DNA from: Acinetobacter lwoffii
GTDB taxonomy: Bacteria; Pseudomonadota; Gammaproteobacteria; Pseudomonadales; Moraxellaceae
Assembly: GCF_019343495.1 (NCBI RefSeq)
Contig: NZ_CP072549.1
Coordinates: 1,736,001 to 1,800,000, forward strand
Length of the DNA: 64,000 nucleotides
Reading direction: 5' to 3'
Numbering within the stretch: position 1 is the stretch's first letter; every line of letters starts with the position of its first letter. The position numbers and the translations under genes are program-made. The notes beneath the pieces are model-generated. The model was not told the DNA's origin. It did no database searches and worked only from the letters and a program-made list of their open reading frames with translations. Shown here piece after piece: positions 46,024 through 55,543 of the stretch.

Positions 46024-48591
46024 ATGTCCAAGAATGGCTTTGGTCAAATGTATCGCAAGCTTTCAAGTAAGTTACTTGATCTTGTGGTTACCCCTCATGT
46101 TCTTGGGGAAGTACCAAGTGAAGTGACAGCACCTGAATCTGATCAGACTACAGCAGAATCGCAAAAGCTGGTCTGCTACGTTTTACAGAACCATTCACGT
46201 AGTAATGCGCTCGTGGTCGATGCAGAAACACGCCGCTTAAAATTACCGGCTGCACTTGATCCAATGCAACTCGGAAACAACAAGGAAAAAGCATCGGTAC
46301 TGTTTTTACAGCATCATGATGAAAATAATTTGCTGAGCTCACCACCGCATGCTTTCCCGCCGCGCCTGTTACGCCTGATTGAAATTCTGGAACAGCATCC
46401 TGAGCTGGATGTCGAACTGGTACCGGTAACAGTACTTTGGGGACGTGAACCGGAGAAAGAAGATTCTTGGTTTAAACTGCTATTTACCGATACCTGGTCT
46501 ACACCAAGCCGGGTCAAGCAACTGGTCAATATCGGCCTGCATGGTCGCCAGTCTTATTTAGAGTTTCATGAACCGCAGTCTTTACGCACCTTGATTAACT
46601 TTGCCAAAGAGACGCATCCAAATTCAGCGCCGGCCACCTATATTGTCAGCACTTTAAATGATTACCTGGATGGTCAGCGTGAAGTCATTCTCGGGCCGGA
46701 TCTGTCCGACCGCCGTAATGTCATGCATGGCCTGATCAAGTCACCCGATGTACAGGCAGCGATTCGCAATGACAGTATTCGTAGCAAAATCTCGATGCTG
46801 GAATCTGAACGTCGTGCGATTGGTTATCTGAACGAAATCGTTTCCGATTATTCTCATTCTACCGTACGTTTTGCCGACAAGGCCCTGACCCGCTTATGGA
46901 CCCAGCTTTATGACGGCGTAGAAGTCCATAATTTCAGTACCGTGCGTGAATTGGCCAAGGATTATGAAATTGTCTATACCCCATGTCACCGCAGTCACAT
47001 TGACTATTTATTATTGTCTTATGTGATCTATCGCCGTGGCTTGATGGTGCCGTATATTGCTGCGGGCGATAACCTCAATATGCCTTTTGTCGGTCAGATT
47101 TTACGTGGTGGTGGCGCTTTCTTTATTCGCCGTACTTTCCGCGGCAATGCCCTGTATACCACGGTGTTCAAAGAATATCTGTATAGCGTCCTGTCACGTA
47201 ATACCCCGCTGGAATACTTTATTGAAGGCGGCCGTTCACGCACCGGTCGTTTGCTTCCGCCAAAAACCGGGATGCTGGCGATGACCGTACATGGTCATTT
47301 ACGTGGCAAATCTAAACCGATTGTGTTTTTGCCAACCTATATTGGCTATGAACGCCTGATGGAGGGTGGCACTTATGTCGGTGAAATGAGTGGCAAGCCA
47401 AAAGAAGCTGAGTCTATTTTTGGTATTTTGAAAACCCTGCGCAAGATTGAACGCATTTTTGGCAAGGTGCACCTGAACTTCGGTAACCCAGTGTTTCTGG
47501 ATGATATTCTGAAACAGCATGGCGCAGAACATATCAAGATCGAAAAGAATGATGATCCGATTCCACAAGCCGTTTCTGATGCAGTGAATAGCTCGGCACA
47601 GGCCATTCTGGAAAATATCAACAGTGCGGTCGTGATCAATCCGGTATCATTATTATCTTTAATCTTACTGGCTACACCAAAACATACGCTGGATGAAGAA
47701 ATCTGTATCAAACAGCTGGATACCTATCGCACCTTGCTCACCGCCCTGCCTTATGATGAACGCATGCAGGTTACACCGCTGTCAGGCAAAGAAATAATTG
47801 CCTATGCAATGAAGCTGAAACTGATCAAACGGGTGAAGCATGTACTGGGAGATATTATTGCGATTGAGGATAATCAGGCGGTTCTGCTAACTTACTTCCG
47901 TAATAATATTGTGCATACTTTTATATTGCCATCCCTGATTGCAGCCCTGACTGAACATAACGGCACCATCCGCCGTCATGATGTGATCAATATCAGCAGC
48001 ACCCTATATCCGTTCCTCAAAGCTGAGCTATTTTTAAAATGGCATGAAGATGAGATTCAAAATCAGGTCAATGCCCATATTGATAGCTTAATTGCCTTGA
48101 AACTGATCACGCAAGATGGCGAAAACCTGATTGCACCTGCACCGAATACGGAAGCGCATCATCAGCTCGAAGTTCTGGCTGCACCCGTGACTCAAAGTCT
48201 GGAACGTTATTACATGACTTTGGCACTGATTACCCAGCGTGGTTCTGGCAATATCTCGACCCGTCAGGTCGAAGAGCTGAGTTATCTGGTGGGACAGCGC
48301 CTGTCTGTGCTATATGAGTTCAACTCACCTGAGTTCTTCGACAAAGCCCTATTCCAGAGCTTTATTAAAGTCTTAACCCAAAAAGGTTATCTGTGTACCA
48401 ATGAAGACAATGCGATTGTCTTTGATGAGCAGCTAACCAATGTGGCTCAATATGCAGATTTGGTACTGGATGAAGTGAAGCTACAAATGCTGCACCACAT
48501 CACCGACTTTACGGATGAAGAACTGAAAGAAGCTTTGGATGCAGTTGCGGCTGAACAAGCCAAGAAACGCGCGAAGCGGAAGAAGAAGTAA
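46024..48591 (+). CDS. plsB: Glycerol-3-phosphate 1-O-acyltransferase
   Basis: An 855-residue membrane-associated enzyme making lysophosphatidate from glycerol-3-phosphate and acyl-ACP/CoA, the first step of phospholipid synthesis. The acyltransferase HX4D motif is His322-Asp327 (TPCHRSHIDYL), followed by GGGAFFIRRTFRGN, FIEGGRSRTGRLLPPKTGML and IVFLPTYIGYERLMEG (blocks II-IV). Length is near E. coli PlsB (807) with a Lys/Arg-rich C terminus (AKKRAKRKKK). Start: ATG with AGGAGC at 46015-46020. Confidence 0.95.
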   Translation: MSKNGFGQMYRKLSSKLLDLVVTPHVLGEVPSEVTAPESDQTTAESQKLVCYVLQNHSRSNALVVDAETRRLKLPAALDPMQLGNNKEKASVLFLQHHDENNLLSSPPHAFPPRLLRLIEILEQHPELDVELVPVTVLWGREPEKEDSWFKLLFTDTWSTPSRVKQLVNIGLHGRQSYLEFHEPQSLRTLINFAKETHPNSAPATYIVSTLNDYLDGQREVILGPDLSDRRNVMHGLIKSPDVQAAIRNDSIRSKISMLESERRAIGYLNEIVSDYSHSTVRFADKALTRLWTQLYDGVEVHNFSTVRELAKDYEIVYTPCHRSHIDYLLLSYVIYRRGLMVPYIAAGDNLNMPFVGQILRGGGAFFIRRTFRGNALYTTVFKEYLYSVLSRNTPLEYFIEGGRSRTGRLLPPKTGMLAMTVHGHLRGKSKPIVFLPTYIGYERLMEGGTYVGEMSGKPKEAESIFGILKTLRKIERIFGKVHLNFGNPVFLDDILKQHGAEHIKIEKNDDPIPQAVSDAVNSSAQAILENINSAVVINPVSLLSLILLATPKHTLDEEICIKQLDTYRTLLTALPYDERMQVTPLSGKEIIAYAMKLKLIKRVKHVLGDIIAIEDNQAVLLTYFRNNIVHTFILPSLIAALTEHNGTIRRHDVINISSTLYPFLKAELFLKWHEDEIQNQVNAHIDSLIALKLITQDGENLIAPAPNTEAHHQLEVLAAPVTQSLERYYMTLALITQRGSGNISTRQVEELSYLVGQRLSVLYEFNSPEFFDKALFQSFIKVLTQKGYLCTNEDNAIVFDEQLTNVAQYADLVLDEVKLQMLHHITDFTDEELKEALDAVAAEQAKKRAKRKKK

Positions 48592-48596
48592 GATTA

Positions 48597-48780
48597 TTTA
48601 AGCCCCTAAGCTCCTTCTCCCTCCGCGGTGAAAAGCACTGCTTCGCAAGGGAGATGAGGAAAAATGTTCAAAAAATTCTCCACCTCTCCCTAGCCCTCTC
48701 CTAAAAGGAGAGGGAATTTAATCCTCCCTCTCCCCTTCGAGAAAAGGAGGAATGTTCCTCTTTTAAAAGAAGGGGCTAAA
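48597..48780. repeat. Composite palindromic intergenic repeat (REP/BIME-like)
   Basis: The whole plsB-SDR gap is a nested palindrome. TTTAAGCCCCT at the left pairs with AGGGGC-TAAA at the right end. Inside are TCTCCCT/AGGGAGA, the perfect CCCTCTCC-taaaa-GGAGAGGG (48695-48715), and TCCTCC/GGAGGA. CCCTCTCC-type motifs of this kind are dispersed in many Acinetobacter and other gammaproteobacterial genomes. Because two genes converge here, it may also act as a terminator or RNA stabiliser. Confidence 0.7.
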
Positions 48781-48782
48781 GA

Positions 48783-49586
48783 TTATTTTTCCATCAACTC
48801 CAAATAATCCTCATAACAATCTGGATGCTCTAACTCAAATCCCATTTTCTGCATTCGAGTCGCATAAAGTTTCTTACCTGTCACCTGCTCACTTTCTACT
48901 TGCAACAAAGGAAGTCCCAGCTGCTGTTGGAACCATTGCAATATTTCATGCAATAATTTTGGCTGGTTATCGGTCACAATATAAGAAGATTCCGGATGTT
49001 CCACGTGAATCATATGTGACAAGAAACGTGATAAATCTTCAATATGAATCCGGTTGGACCAGTGCAGATTCGGATATCTCAACATCGAGGCGGCCATTTT
49101 TTGTAGGCGTTCTACCGATGCTCCATAAATCCCACTTGGACGAATGATGGTACATTTCTCAGGATAAGCAGTGAAATAAGCCTGCTCCATCTGCTGCAAG
49201 ATTTTGCTCTGAGCATCATTCGGGTGAATTTCAGTTTCGTCATCTACGATTTCACCGGAATTTTGCCCATAGACCCGGGTGGATGACACCACCACAATCT
49301 GTTTCACCGGATGCTGTTTCAAGGCAGCCACAATAGGCTGAACAGAATCCAGATAGGTTTGCTGATAGCCTTCAACCGTACTTTGTTTTGGACTAAGTAA
49401 TACATAGACCCAGTCAATCGGTGTAACTGCTGTTAAATCCAGTTTATGCACATCCTGAATCAGATGAGTTGCGAATGAATCTGTTTTGGGACTCTGGCTA
49501 ATTGTGCTAATTTGATGACCTTGCTCAAATAGTTGTTTAGCCACACGTCGGGATGTTTTACCATAACCGGTAAATAAAATATGCAT
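48783..49586 (-). CDS. NAD-dependent epimerase/dehydratase-family (extended SDR-like) protein
   Basis: A 267-residue Rossmann protein. It starts MHILFTGYGKTSRRVAKQL, a slightly atypical dinucleotide-binding loop, with IVVVSSTRVYGQNSGE holding the SDR beta4-beta5 Ser and the Tyr of the YG motif, and CTIIRPSGIYG typical of extended SDRs (YeeZ-like subgroup). Substrate is unknown. ATG 49586 is taken; the longer frame from 49634 would overlap the divergent recG leader and adds a non-family extension. Confidence 0.8.
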   Translation of the reverse strand: MHILFTGYGKTSRRVAKQLFEQGHQISTISQSPKTDSFATHLIQDVHKLDLTAVTPIDWVYVLLSPKQSTVEGYQQTYLDSVQPIVAALKQHPVKQIVVVSSTRVYGQNSGEIVDDETEIHPNDAQSKILQQMEQAYFTAYPEKCTIIRPSGIYGASVERLQKMAASMLRYPNLHWSNRIHIEDLSRFLSHMIHVEHPESSYIVTDNQPKLLHEILQWFQQQLGLPLLQVESEQVTGKKLYATRMQKMGFELEHPDCYEDYLELMEK

Positions 49587-49619
49587 TGAGCACCGAATCA
49601 CAAATCTGGTTGAGGGGAC

Positions 49620-51665
49620 ATGGCTGCAGTCCATCAGTTACAAGGCGTTGGCAATGCCGCCGCTTCATTACTCGAAAAACTAAATATCTTCAATACTGAT
49701 GATTTGCTTTTTCATCTACCACGTGACTATGAAGACCGTAGCACGATCATTCCCATGAATCAATTGAGCGTGGGACGCAGTTATCTGCTGGAAGGGATCG
49801 TTAAAGGTGTAGATTTTCCACCCGGTAAACGCAAATCTATGGCTGTGCTGCTGGATGATGATTTTGGCAAGGTTACTTTACGTTTTTATCATATCTATAA
49901 AGGTATTACTGACCGCTGCAAACTGGGTAACCGTTTAAGAATTTTTGGTGAAGTGCGGGTCGGTGCGCGCGGTCTGGAAATGTATCATCCCGAACTGCAA
50001 GTCATTACTGAGGACACACTTTTACCTCAAACCCAGCTCACGGCGATTTACCCTGCGACTGAAGGCCTGACCCAACCCAAAATACGGGATTATATTCAGC
50101 AGGCCTTGGCTCAATACAGCGACCATCTGCCTGAACTACTGCCAGCAAAATTTAGTAACGGTTATGCGCTGAAACAGGCACTGGAATATATCCATCACCC
50201 GCCTGTCAACGCCAATATGCTGCAGCTGGCACAAGGCTCACATCCTGCACAGCAGCGTCTGATCTTTGAAGAGCTGGTAGCGCATCAGATCAGTTTATTG
50301 ACACGTCGGGCTTTTATTCAGCAGGTCGAAGCGCCTTCATTTGCGCCCAGTCAGACCTATGCCAAACAGTTACTAGCGAGTCTGACTTTTGAAATGACCG
50401 GTGCGCAAAAACGTGTATCCAGAGAAATCGTGCAGGATTTAAAAAGCAATAAACCAATGTTGCGTCTGGTGCAAGGCGATGTTGGTGCAGGTAAAACCCT
50501 AGTGGCCGGTGTCGCAGCCTGCCATGCCTTAGAGGAAGGCTGGCAAGTGGCCTTGATGGCACCGACCGAGATTCTGGCCGAGCAGCATTATCTGAACTTT
50601 AAACGCTGGTTTGAGCCATTAGGTTTAAATGTGGCCTGGCTTTCCGGCAAACAGAAAGGCAAAGCCCGTGCCGCAGCAGAACAGGTTATTCGTGATGGCA
50701 GCGCCCATCTGGTGATCGGAACGCATGCCCTGTTTCAGGAAAATGTCGAGTTTGCCAAACTGGGTCTGGTGATTATTGATGAACAGCACCGCTTTGGTGT
50801 GGATCAGCGCCTTGCACTCAGAAATAAAGGGCTAGATGGTATGTCTCCGCATCAACTGGTGATGACTGCGACTCCGATTCCCCGCACACTGGCCATGTCT
50901 GCCTATGGTGATCTGGATACCTCGGTGATTGACGAGCTGCCGCCGGGCCGTACCCCGATTCAGACCGTGACCATTCCATTAGATCGACGCGAAGAAGTCT
51001 TGCAACGGATTGCCAGCAACTGTGCCGAAGGCAAGCAGGCCTACTGGGTCTGCACCCTGGTAGAGCAATCCGAAACCCTAGATGCTCAAGCTGCCGAAGC
51101 GACTTTTACCGAAATTCGCGAGCGCTTTCCTGCGCTGAATATCGGACTGGTACATGGCAAGATGAAAGCCGATGAAAAACAGGCGGTAATGCAGCAGTTT
51201 AAAAATAATGAATTACAGCTCCTGATTGCCACCACCGTGATCGAAGTCGGCGTGGATGTTCCGAATGCATCTATTATGGTGATTGAAAATGCTGAACGTC
51301 TGGGCTTGTCTCAATTACATCAGCTACGTGGCCGGGTTGGTCGTGGTGCCAAAGCCAGTTTCTGCGCCCTGCTCTATAAACACCCTCTTTCGCAAAATGG
51401 TCAGGAACGTTTAAGAATCATGCGCGAAACCAATGATGGTTTTATGATTGCAGAGAAAGACCTGGAATTGCGTGGCCCAGGTGAGCTGCTCGGGACCAAA
51501 CAGACTGGCGACATGAATTTCCGTGTGGCCAAACTGGAACGTGATGATCACCTGCTCAATCAGGCACATTATGTGGCTCAGCAGATGCTCAAGGATTATC
51601 CTGATCAGGCGGAGGCATTATTGCAACGCTGGCTACCGGAAGCACCGCGCTATGCCTATGTTTAA
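49620..51665 (+). CDS. recG: ATP-dependent DNA helicase RecG
   Basis: A 681-residue branched-DNA helicase that regresses forks and processes D-loops. The N-terminal wedge/OB domain (~1-230) is followed by helicase motifs: I GDVGAGKT, II DEQH (IIDEQHRFGV), III TATPIPRTLAM, and VI QLHQLRGRVGRG, then the TRG region GTKQTGDMNFRVAKLERD. GAGGGG sits 5 nt before ATG 49620. The comF-like gene overlaps its 3' end. Confidence 0.97.
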   Translation: MAAVHQLQGVGNAAASLLEKLNIFNTDDLLFHLPRDYEDRSTIIPMNQLSVGRSYLLEGIVKGVDFPPGKRKSMAVLLDDDFGKVTLRFYHIYKGITDRCKLGNRLRIFGEVRVGARGLEMYHPELQVITEDTLLPQTQLTAIYPATEGLTQPKIRDYIQQALAQYSDHLPELLPAKFSNGYALKQALEYIHHPPVNANMLQLAQGSHPAQQRLIFEELVAHQISLLTRRAFIQQVEAPSFAPSQTYAKQLLASLTFEMTGAQKRVSREIVQDLKSNKPMLRLVQGDVGAGKTLVAGVAACHALEEGWQVALMAPTEILAEQHYLNFKRWFEPLGLNVAWLSGKQKGKARAAAEQVIRDGSAHLVIGTHALFQENVEFAKLGLVIIDEQHRFGVDQRLALRNKGLDGMSPHQLVMTATPIPRTLAMSAYGDLDTSVIDELPPGRTPIQTVTIPLDRREEVLQRIASNCAEGKQAYWVCTLVEQSETLDAQAAEATFTEIRERFPALNIGLVHGKMKADEKQAVMQQFKNNELQLLIATTVIEVGVDVPNASIMVIENAERLGLSQLHQLRGRVGRGAKASFCALLYKHPLSQNGQERLRIMRETNDGFMIAEKDLELRGPGELLGTKQTGDMNFRVAKLERDDHLLNQAHYVAQQMLKDYPDQAEALLQRWLPEAPRYAYV

Positions 51666-52287
51666 ACTACTGGAACATGGAAAATCCTGGCTGACTCGCT
51701 TGCAGCCCTGCCAGCTGTGTCTGACTGATCATCAGTCCATTCATTCAGTCTGTGAAGATTGCTGGCGACAATTACCTTGGGCACATCAAACCATTCAACG
51801 GCAGGAAATGCAGTTCCAGATTGCCTGCGACTATGCTTACCCGATGGACCGGCTGATTCAACTGTTTAAATATGAACAGAAGCTGCATTTGCAAAATTTA
51901 CTGGCAGGTGTGCTGTTAAGTTTAGACCTACCTAAAGTCAGTGCGATAGTACCGATGCCGATCTCGAATGAGCGTCTGGCTGAGCGCGGTTATAATCAAT
52001 CTCTAGTGCTGGCCAAACATGTGGCAAAACAGTTGAATGTACCCATCTGGCAACCTGTTCGACGAATGAAACAACACTCGCAAAAGGGCCTAAGCCGGCT
52101 GGAGCGGATTGAAGACATCCAATCACAATTCCAGATCAGTACCATTTCCAAGCTACGGTATCGTCGGGTGCTGATTATTGATGATGTGGTGACGACCGGC
52201 AGCTCGATTCGAGCACTGAGCCAAACACTTGAACAACTGGGCTGTCAAAAAGTTTATGCAGCCTGTCTGGCAGGTGCTCAAATCTGA
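51652..52287 (+). CDS. comF: ComF-family protein (phosphoribosyltransferase-like)
   Basis: A 211-residue protein with an N-terminal zinc finger (CQLC at ~18-21 and CEDC at ~34-37) and a C-terminal PRT domain containing RGYNQSLVLAK and the PRPP-binding motif VLIIDDVVTTGSS. ComF is needed for DNA uptake during competence, where it interacts with the transformation apparatus; Acinetobacter are often naturally transformable. It starts at ATG 51652 (or 51658), overlapping the recG stop by 8-14 bp, which implies translational coupling. Only 4 bp separate its stop from the convergent NUDIX gene. Confidence 0.9.
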   Translation: MPMFKLLEHGKSWLTRLQPCQLCLTDHQSIHSVCEDCWRQLPWAHQTIQRQEMQFQIACDYAYPMDRLIQLFKYEQKLHLQNLLAGVLLSLDLPKVSAIVPMPISNERLAERGYNQSLVLAKHVAKQLNVPIWQPVRRMKQHSQKGLSRLERIEDIQSQFQISTISKLRYRRVLIIDDVVTTGSSIRALSQTLEQLGCQKVYAACLAGAQI

Positions 52288-52291
52288 AAAT

Positions 52292-52693
52292 TTAAGCTTG
52301 GGCGAGTAACTGCGACTTCACCCAAGGAATCACAATTTCAGTGGTCAAGGGTGCGAGTCGTAGCTCTTTTTCATCCAGATCGACCCATTTCATTTCGGCA
52401 ATTTCCGCTTCAATTTTTGGTGCTTGATCCAGACTTACCCAATAGACATAACTCACCAGTTGATGATCTGGTTCATTCGCCGTCTGGGTTTCAAAACGCC
52501 CAATGAATTGCTGAATCTGCGCCTGTGTGCCAATCTCTTCCTGAATTTCACGCAACATCGTTGCTTCTGGTGCTTCATTTGGCTCCAGCTTGCCACCAAC
52601 CTGCATAAAGCAGGACGTCCCTTTTTTGCGAACCACCAGCAGTTGCTGCGTTTCATTTAAAATAATGGCCGCAGCCACCGTAATCACGTTCAT
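52292..52693 (-). CDS. NUDIX hydrolase
   Basis: A 133-residue protein with a complete Nudix box from Gly34 to Gly55 (GKLEPNE then REIQEEIG), the metal-binding pyrophosphohydrolase core. It is related to MutT-type pyrophosphatases; the substrate (oxidised nucleotide or nucleotide sugar) is unknown. The stop lies 4 bp from the comF stop, with no room for a terminator. Confidence 0.9.
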   Translation of the reverse strand: MNVITVAAAIILNETQQLLVVRKKGTSCFMQVGGKLEPNEAPEATMLREIQEEIGTQAQIQQFIGRFETQTANEPDHQLVSYVYWVSLDQAPKIEAEIAEMKWVDLDEKELRLAPLTTEIVIPWVKSQLLAQA

Positions 52694-52723
52694 TTATTTT
52701 CTACAAATCATGCTGTGGACAGC

Positions 52724-53314
52724 TTATTTTACAAGATCTGTCTGATCGACCATACCCCATTTCGCTTCAGGCGGCTGATAACTTTCAAACTGGCGCAAAA
52801 TATCATCCAGATTATCACTCACAATTAAAGCATCGCTAAAGCGCGCTTTGGTAAAACCTTTCTCAGTCGTCATATGGATAAATTTGAGTAAATCATCGTA
52901 AAAACCATCTACATTTAAAAAAGCACAAGGCTTTTTATGAATTCCCAACTGTGCCCAGGTCCATTGTTCAAAAATTTCTTCCAGGGTTCCAGCACCACCC
53001 GGAATGGCAATAAATCCCTGTGCCAGTTCCGACATGCGGGTTTTACGCTCGTGCATATTATCGACCACAAATAGCTCGGTAATATGCGGATGCGCCAGTT
53101 CACGATTGACCAGCTGTCTTGGAATTACGCCAATCACCTTGCCACCAGCAGCCAAAGCACTATCAGCAACAATACCCATCAAACCGGAACGACCACCGCC
53201 ATAGACCAGCGTCTGATGCCTTGCTGCCAAGGTCTGGCCAACCTTTTCGGCGATCTCGGCATAGAGAGGATCCGAGCCCAGTGCTGAACCACAAAAAATT
53301 GCGATAGAATTCAT
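52724..53314 (-). CDS. LOG-family protein (TIGR00730, cytokinin riboside 5'-monophosphate phosphoribohydrolase type)
   Basis: A 196-residue Rossmann-like protein with the defining PGGAGTLEE motif at 105-113 and the SIAIFCGSALGSDPLYAE start; YGGGRSGLMG is the second conserved loop. Family enzymes release the base from nucleoside 5'-monophosphates; the bacterial physiological substrate is unclear. ATG 53314 has GGAGAG 7 nt upstream; ATG 53329 is rejected. Confidence 0.88.
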   Translation of the reverse strand: MNSIAIFCGSALGSDPLYAEIAEKVGQTLAARHQTLVYGGGRSGLMGIVADSALAAGGKVIGVIPRQLVNRELAHPHITELFVVDNMHERKTRMSELAQGFIAIPGGAGTLEEIFEQWTWAQLGIHKKPCAFLNVDGFYDDLLKFIHMTTEKGFTKARFSDALIVSDNLDDILRQFESYQPPEAKWGMVDQTDLVK

Positions 53315-53466
53315 TATTTCACTCTCCAATTGACGCTATATTGTACGAAATCGCTGCAAGCGCATTTTTTCCAAAAATAACTGCTTAATATCAGTGTTTT
53401 TATTCAATTCCTTGTCTAAAATACACCCATTCCAATTCACATACTGCGCCAGGGAGAAAAGACAGC

Positions 53467-54480
53467 ATGCTTGAAGCCTTTTACGCCACAGAGCGCGGTA
53501 GCTTAGAAGATATCACGATTAACGGTGATTTCGACCTACATCCAGATTTAGTATGGCTTGATCTGATTGCACCTTCACAAGAAGAGCAGCAATGGATTCT
53601 AGATGCCTATGCGCAAAATTTACCGACCTTAAAATCGCTGGAAGATATTTCCTCGAGTGCCCGATTTTACCGTGATGATGACGGTATTTTGCATATCAGC
53701 ACCTATTTTTTAACCAAAAATAAAAACTATCAGGTCGAGAACGAAAACGAAGATGAATCCAGCATGCTGGCGACGGTGCAAACCGTAGCATTCATTCTGC
53801 ATAAGGACCGTCTGTTTACCTTGCGTGGCGAAAAGCTGGTGGCCTTTCGTGCCTTCCGTGCTCGTGCACGCCGCAATGATTATGAAATCGATTATAAAGA
53901 TCCGACCTGGATTTTATTGGGCCTGCTCGAAGCCAAACTGGATGAACTGGCCGACATTCTGGAAGATGTCCATAAAGATTTAGAAAAATATTCAACTGAA
54001 GTGTTGAATAACCGTCATCGTGAACAGATTCTCGATCTGGATGACATGATTACCCGTCTGGCTCAACTGGAAGATATGCTCGGTAAAGCGCAGCTTTGTC
54101 TGATCGATTTACGTCGTGTTCTGACTTTCCTGTCTCGTCCACGCGCCTTGGGCAGTCATATTTATGATGCGGATATCCGAGAACTCAGTGAAGATGTGCG
54201 CTCGCTGGTTGAACATGATGCCTTCCTGTTCCAGAAAGTGCGCTTCCTGCTCGATACCACGTCCGGATTCATTAACACGGAACAGAACGATACGATTCGT
54301 CGATTCTCGATCTTGCCAAGTATGCTTGCACCGCCGATGCTGATCGCCAGTATTTATGGGATGAATACCGAAGTCCTGCCTTTTGCACAAGGCACCATGA
54401 GCTTCATTATGGTCAGTATTATTTTGATCGGCTTTTTAATCGGGCCATTAATTTACTTTAGATGGAAGAAGTGGATTTGA
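53467..54480 (+). CDS. corA: Magnesium/cobalt transport protein CorA
   Basis: A 337-residue 2-TM metal-ion transporter: a long cytoplasmic N domain with helices (~1-265), then two C-terminal membrane helices separated by the signature GMN at 298-300 (IYGMNTEVLPF), ending in the basic RWKKWI. It forms a pentameric Mg2+ channel gated by cytosolic Mg2+. AGGGAG precedes ATG 53467. It ends near a shared terminator. Confidence 0.95.
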   Translation: MLEAFYATERGSLEDITINGDFDLHPDLVWLDLIAPSQEEQQWILDAYAQNLPTLKSLEDISSSARFYRDDDGILHISTYFLTKNKNYQVENENEDESSMLATVQTVAFILHKDRLFTLRGEKLVAFRAFRARARRNDYEIDYKDPTWILLGLLEAKLDELADILEDVHKDLEKYSTEVLNNRHREQILDLDDMITRLAQLEDMLGKAQLCLIDLRRVLTFLSRPRALGSHIYDADIRELSEDVRSLVEHDAFLFQKVRFLLDTTSGFINTEQNDTIRRFSILPSMLAPPMLIASIYGMNTEVLPFAQGTMSFIMVSIILIGFLIGPLIYFRWKKWI

Positions 54481-54558
54481 GCGAGCTTTAAAGCACTGCT
54501 TTTAAAGCGAAGTGCAAGAAACGCTCCTCATCTGATTCATGCTTATTGGAAAAGCAAT

Positions 54559-54584
54559 AAAAAAGCACCTTTCGGTGCTTTTTT
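54559..54584. terminator. Bidirectional terminator
   Basis: AAAAAAGCACC-tttc-GGTGCTTTTTT between corA and mlaB. Confidence 0.9.
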
Positions 54585-54586
54585 AT

Positions 54587-54877
54587 TTACTGAATGATTT
54601 GTAAATCATCCTGTAAATGACAGGCCTGAATGATATTCATCATTTTAGTAGGGACAGCTTTAAACTGTAGTCCTTGCGCTTGAGGAGTCTGGCGCAACCA
54701 GCGCACCAATACTGCCAAAGCCAAAGTACTGCCACTTTCAAGCCCAGCCAGATTAACCACAAGCGGAAACTTGCTCTGCGACTGAACCACACGCAGACCA
54801 TCTAAGTAATAGTCCTGCGCATTAGCATAGTCAATCTTGCCTGAAACCTGCAATTCCTGATCCTTGAATACAATCAC
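54587..54877 (-). CDS. mlaB: MlaB STAS-domain subunit of phospholipid ABC transporter
   Basis: A 96-residue STAS-domain protein (FPLVVNLAGLESGSTLALAVLVRWLRQ region, with the conserved Ser near SGSTLA). MlaB stabilises MlaF ATPase on the cytoplasmic side of the inner-membrane MlaFEDB complex. It is the last gene of mlaFEDCB, 15 bp after mlaC. Its identity rests on fold and synteny, since STAS domains are weakly conserved. Confidence 0.85.
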   Translation of the reverse strand: MIVFKDQELQVSGKIDYANAQDYYLDGLRVVQSQSKFPLVVNLAGLESGSTLALAVLVRWLRQTPQAQGLQFKAVPTKMMNIIQACHLQDDLQIIQ

Positions 54878-54892
54878 GGCTCACCTATCTGA

Positions 54893-55525
54893 TTATTTCT
54901 TGTCGATTGCAGCTTCTGCATCCGGTTTGAAGTTAGCAATAGCTTTATCTATGTTACCGCCATTACGTTTGACTGTCGCAGCAAACTGGTTACGGAATTG
55001 CAAACCTAGATCAATACCCGATACATTGATGTTGCGGATTTTCCATTGTGAACCTTTGTCCACCAGCTGAAACGCTACCGGAATTTTTTCGCCTTTATTA
55101 TTAAAGTCGATGGTTACAACAGGGTTTTTGCTATTGCTAGCCTTGTATGGACGTACGCTATAGGTCTGATTGCTGAACTTGGAAAATGCAGAACCATAAT
55201 TTTCAATGAGCGTTTCACGGAAATTCTTTTCAAACTGAGCGCGCTGTGCAGCCGTACTATACTGGTTCGTCGCATAAGTCCCCATCACAATACGCGTGAA
55301 AGACTGTGAATCAATGTATGGATCCAGATTCTGGCGGACAATCGCTTTTACCAGCGCTGGATTGTTCTGCAATTTGGCATTATCAGCTTTGAGGCGCTCA
55401 ATCAAACCATCTGCCACTTTTTTAATAAAAGCAGGTGGTGCTTCAGACGGTGCAGCAAACACTGTACCAGCAACCATTGTTGAAAGAATGCTTGCTGCAA
55501 GCGTTTGTTTTACTAAAGTCTTCAC
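54893..55525 (-). CDS. mlaC: MlaC periplasmic phospholipid-binding protein
   Basis: A 210-residue protein with a Sec signal peptide (MKTLVKQTLAASILSTMVAGTVFA) and the Tol-Ttg2/MlaC fold: the VKAIVRQNLDPYIDSQSFTRIVMG motif region and QWKIRNINVSGIDLGLQFRNQF near the end. It shuttles phospholipids between MlaA at the outer membrane and MlaD at the inner membrane. It is 18 bp after mlaD. Confidence 0.95.
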   Translation of the reverse strand: MKTLVKQTLAASILSTMVAGTVFAAPSEAPPAFIKKVADGLIERLKADNAKLQNNPALVKAIVRQNLDPYIDSQSFTRIVMGTYATNQYSTAAQRAQFEKNFRETLIENYGSAFSKFSNQTYSVRPYKASNSKNPVVTIDFNNKGEKIPVAFQLVDKGSQWKIRNINVSGIDLGLQFRNQFAATVKRNGGNIDKAIANFKPDAEAAIDKK

Positions 55526-55543
55526 TGAAATCTCCTCAATCTA

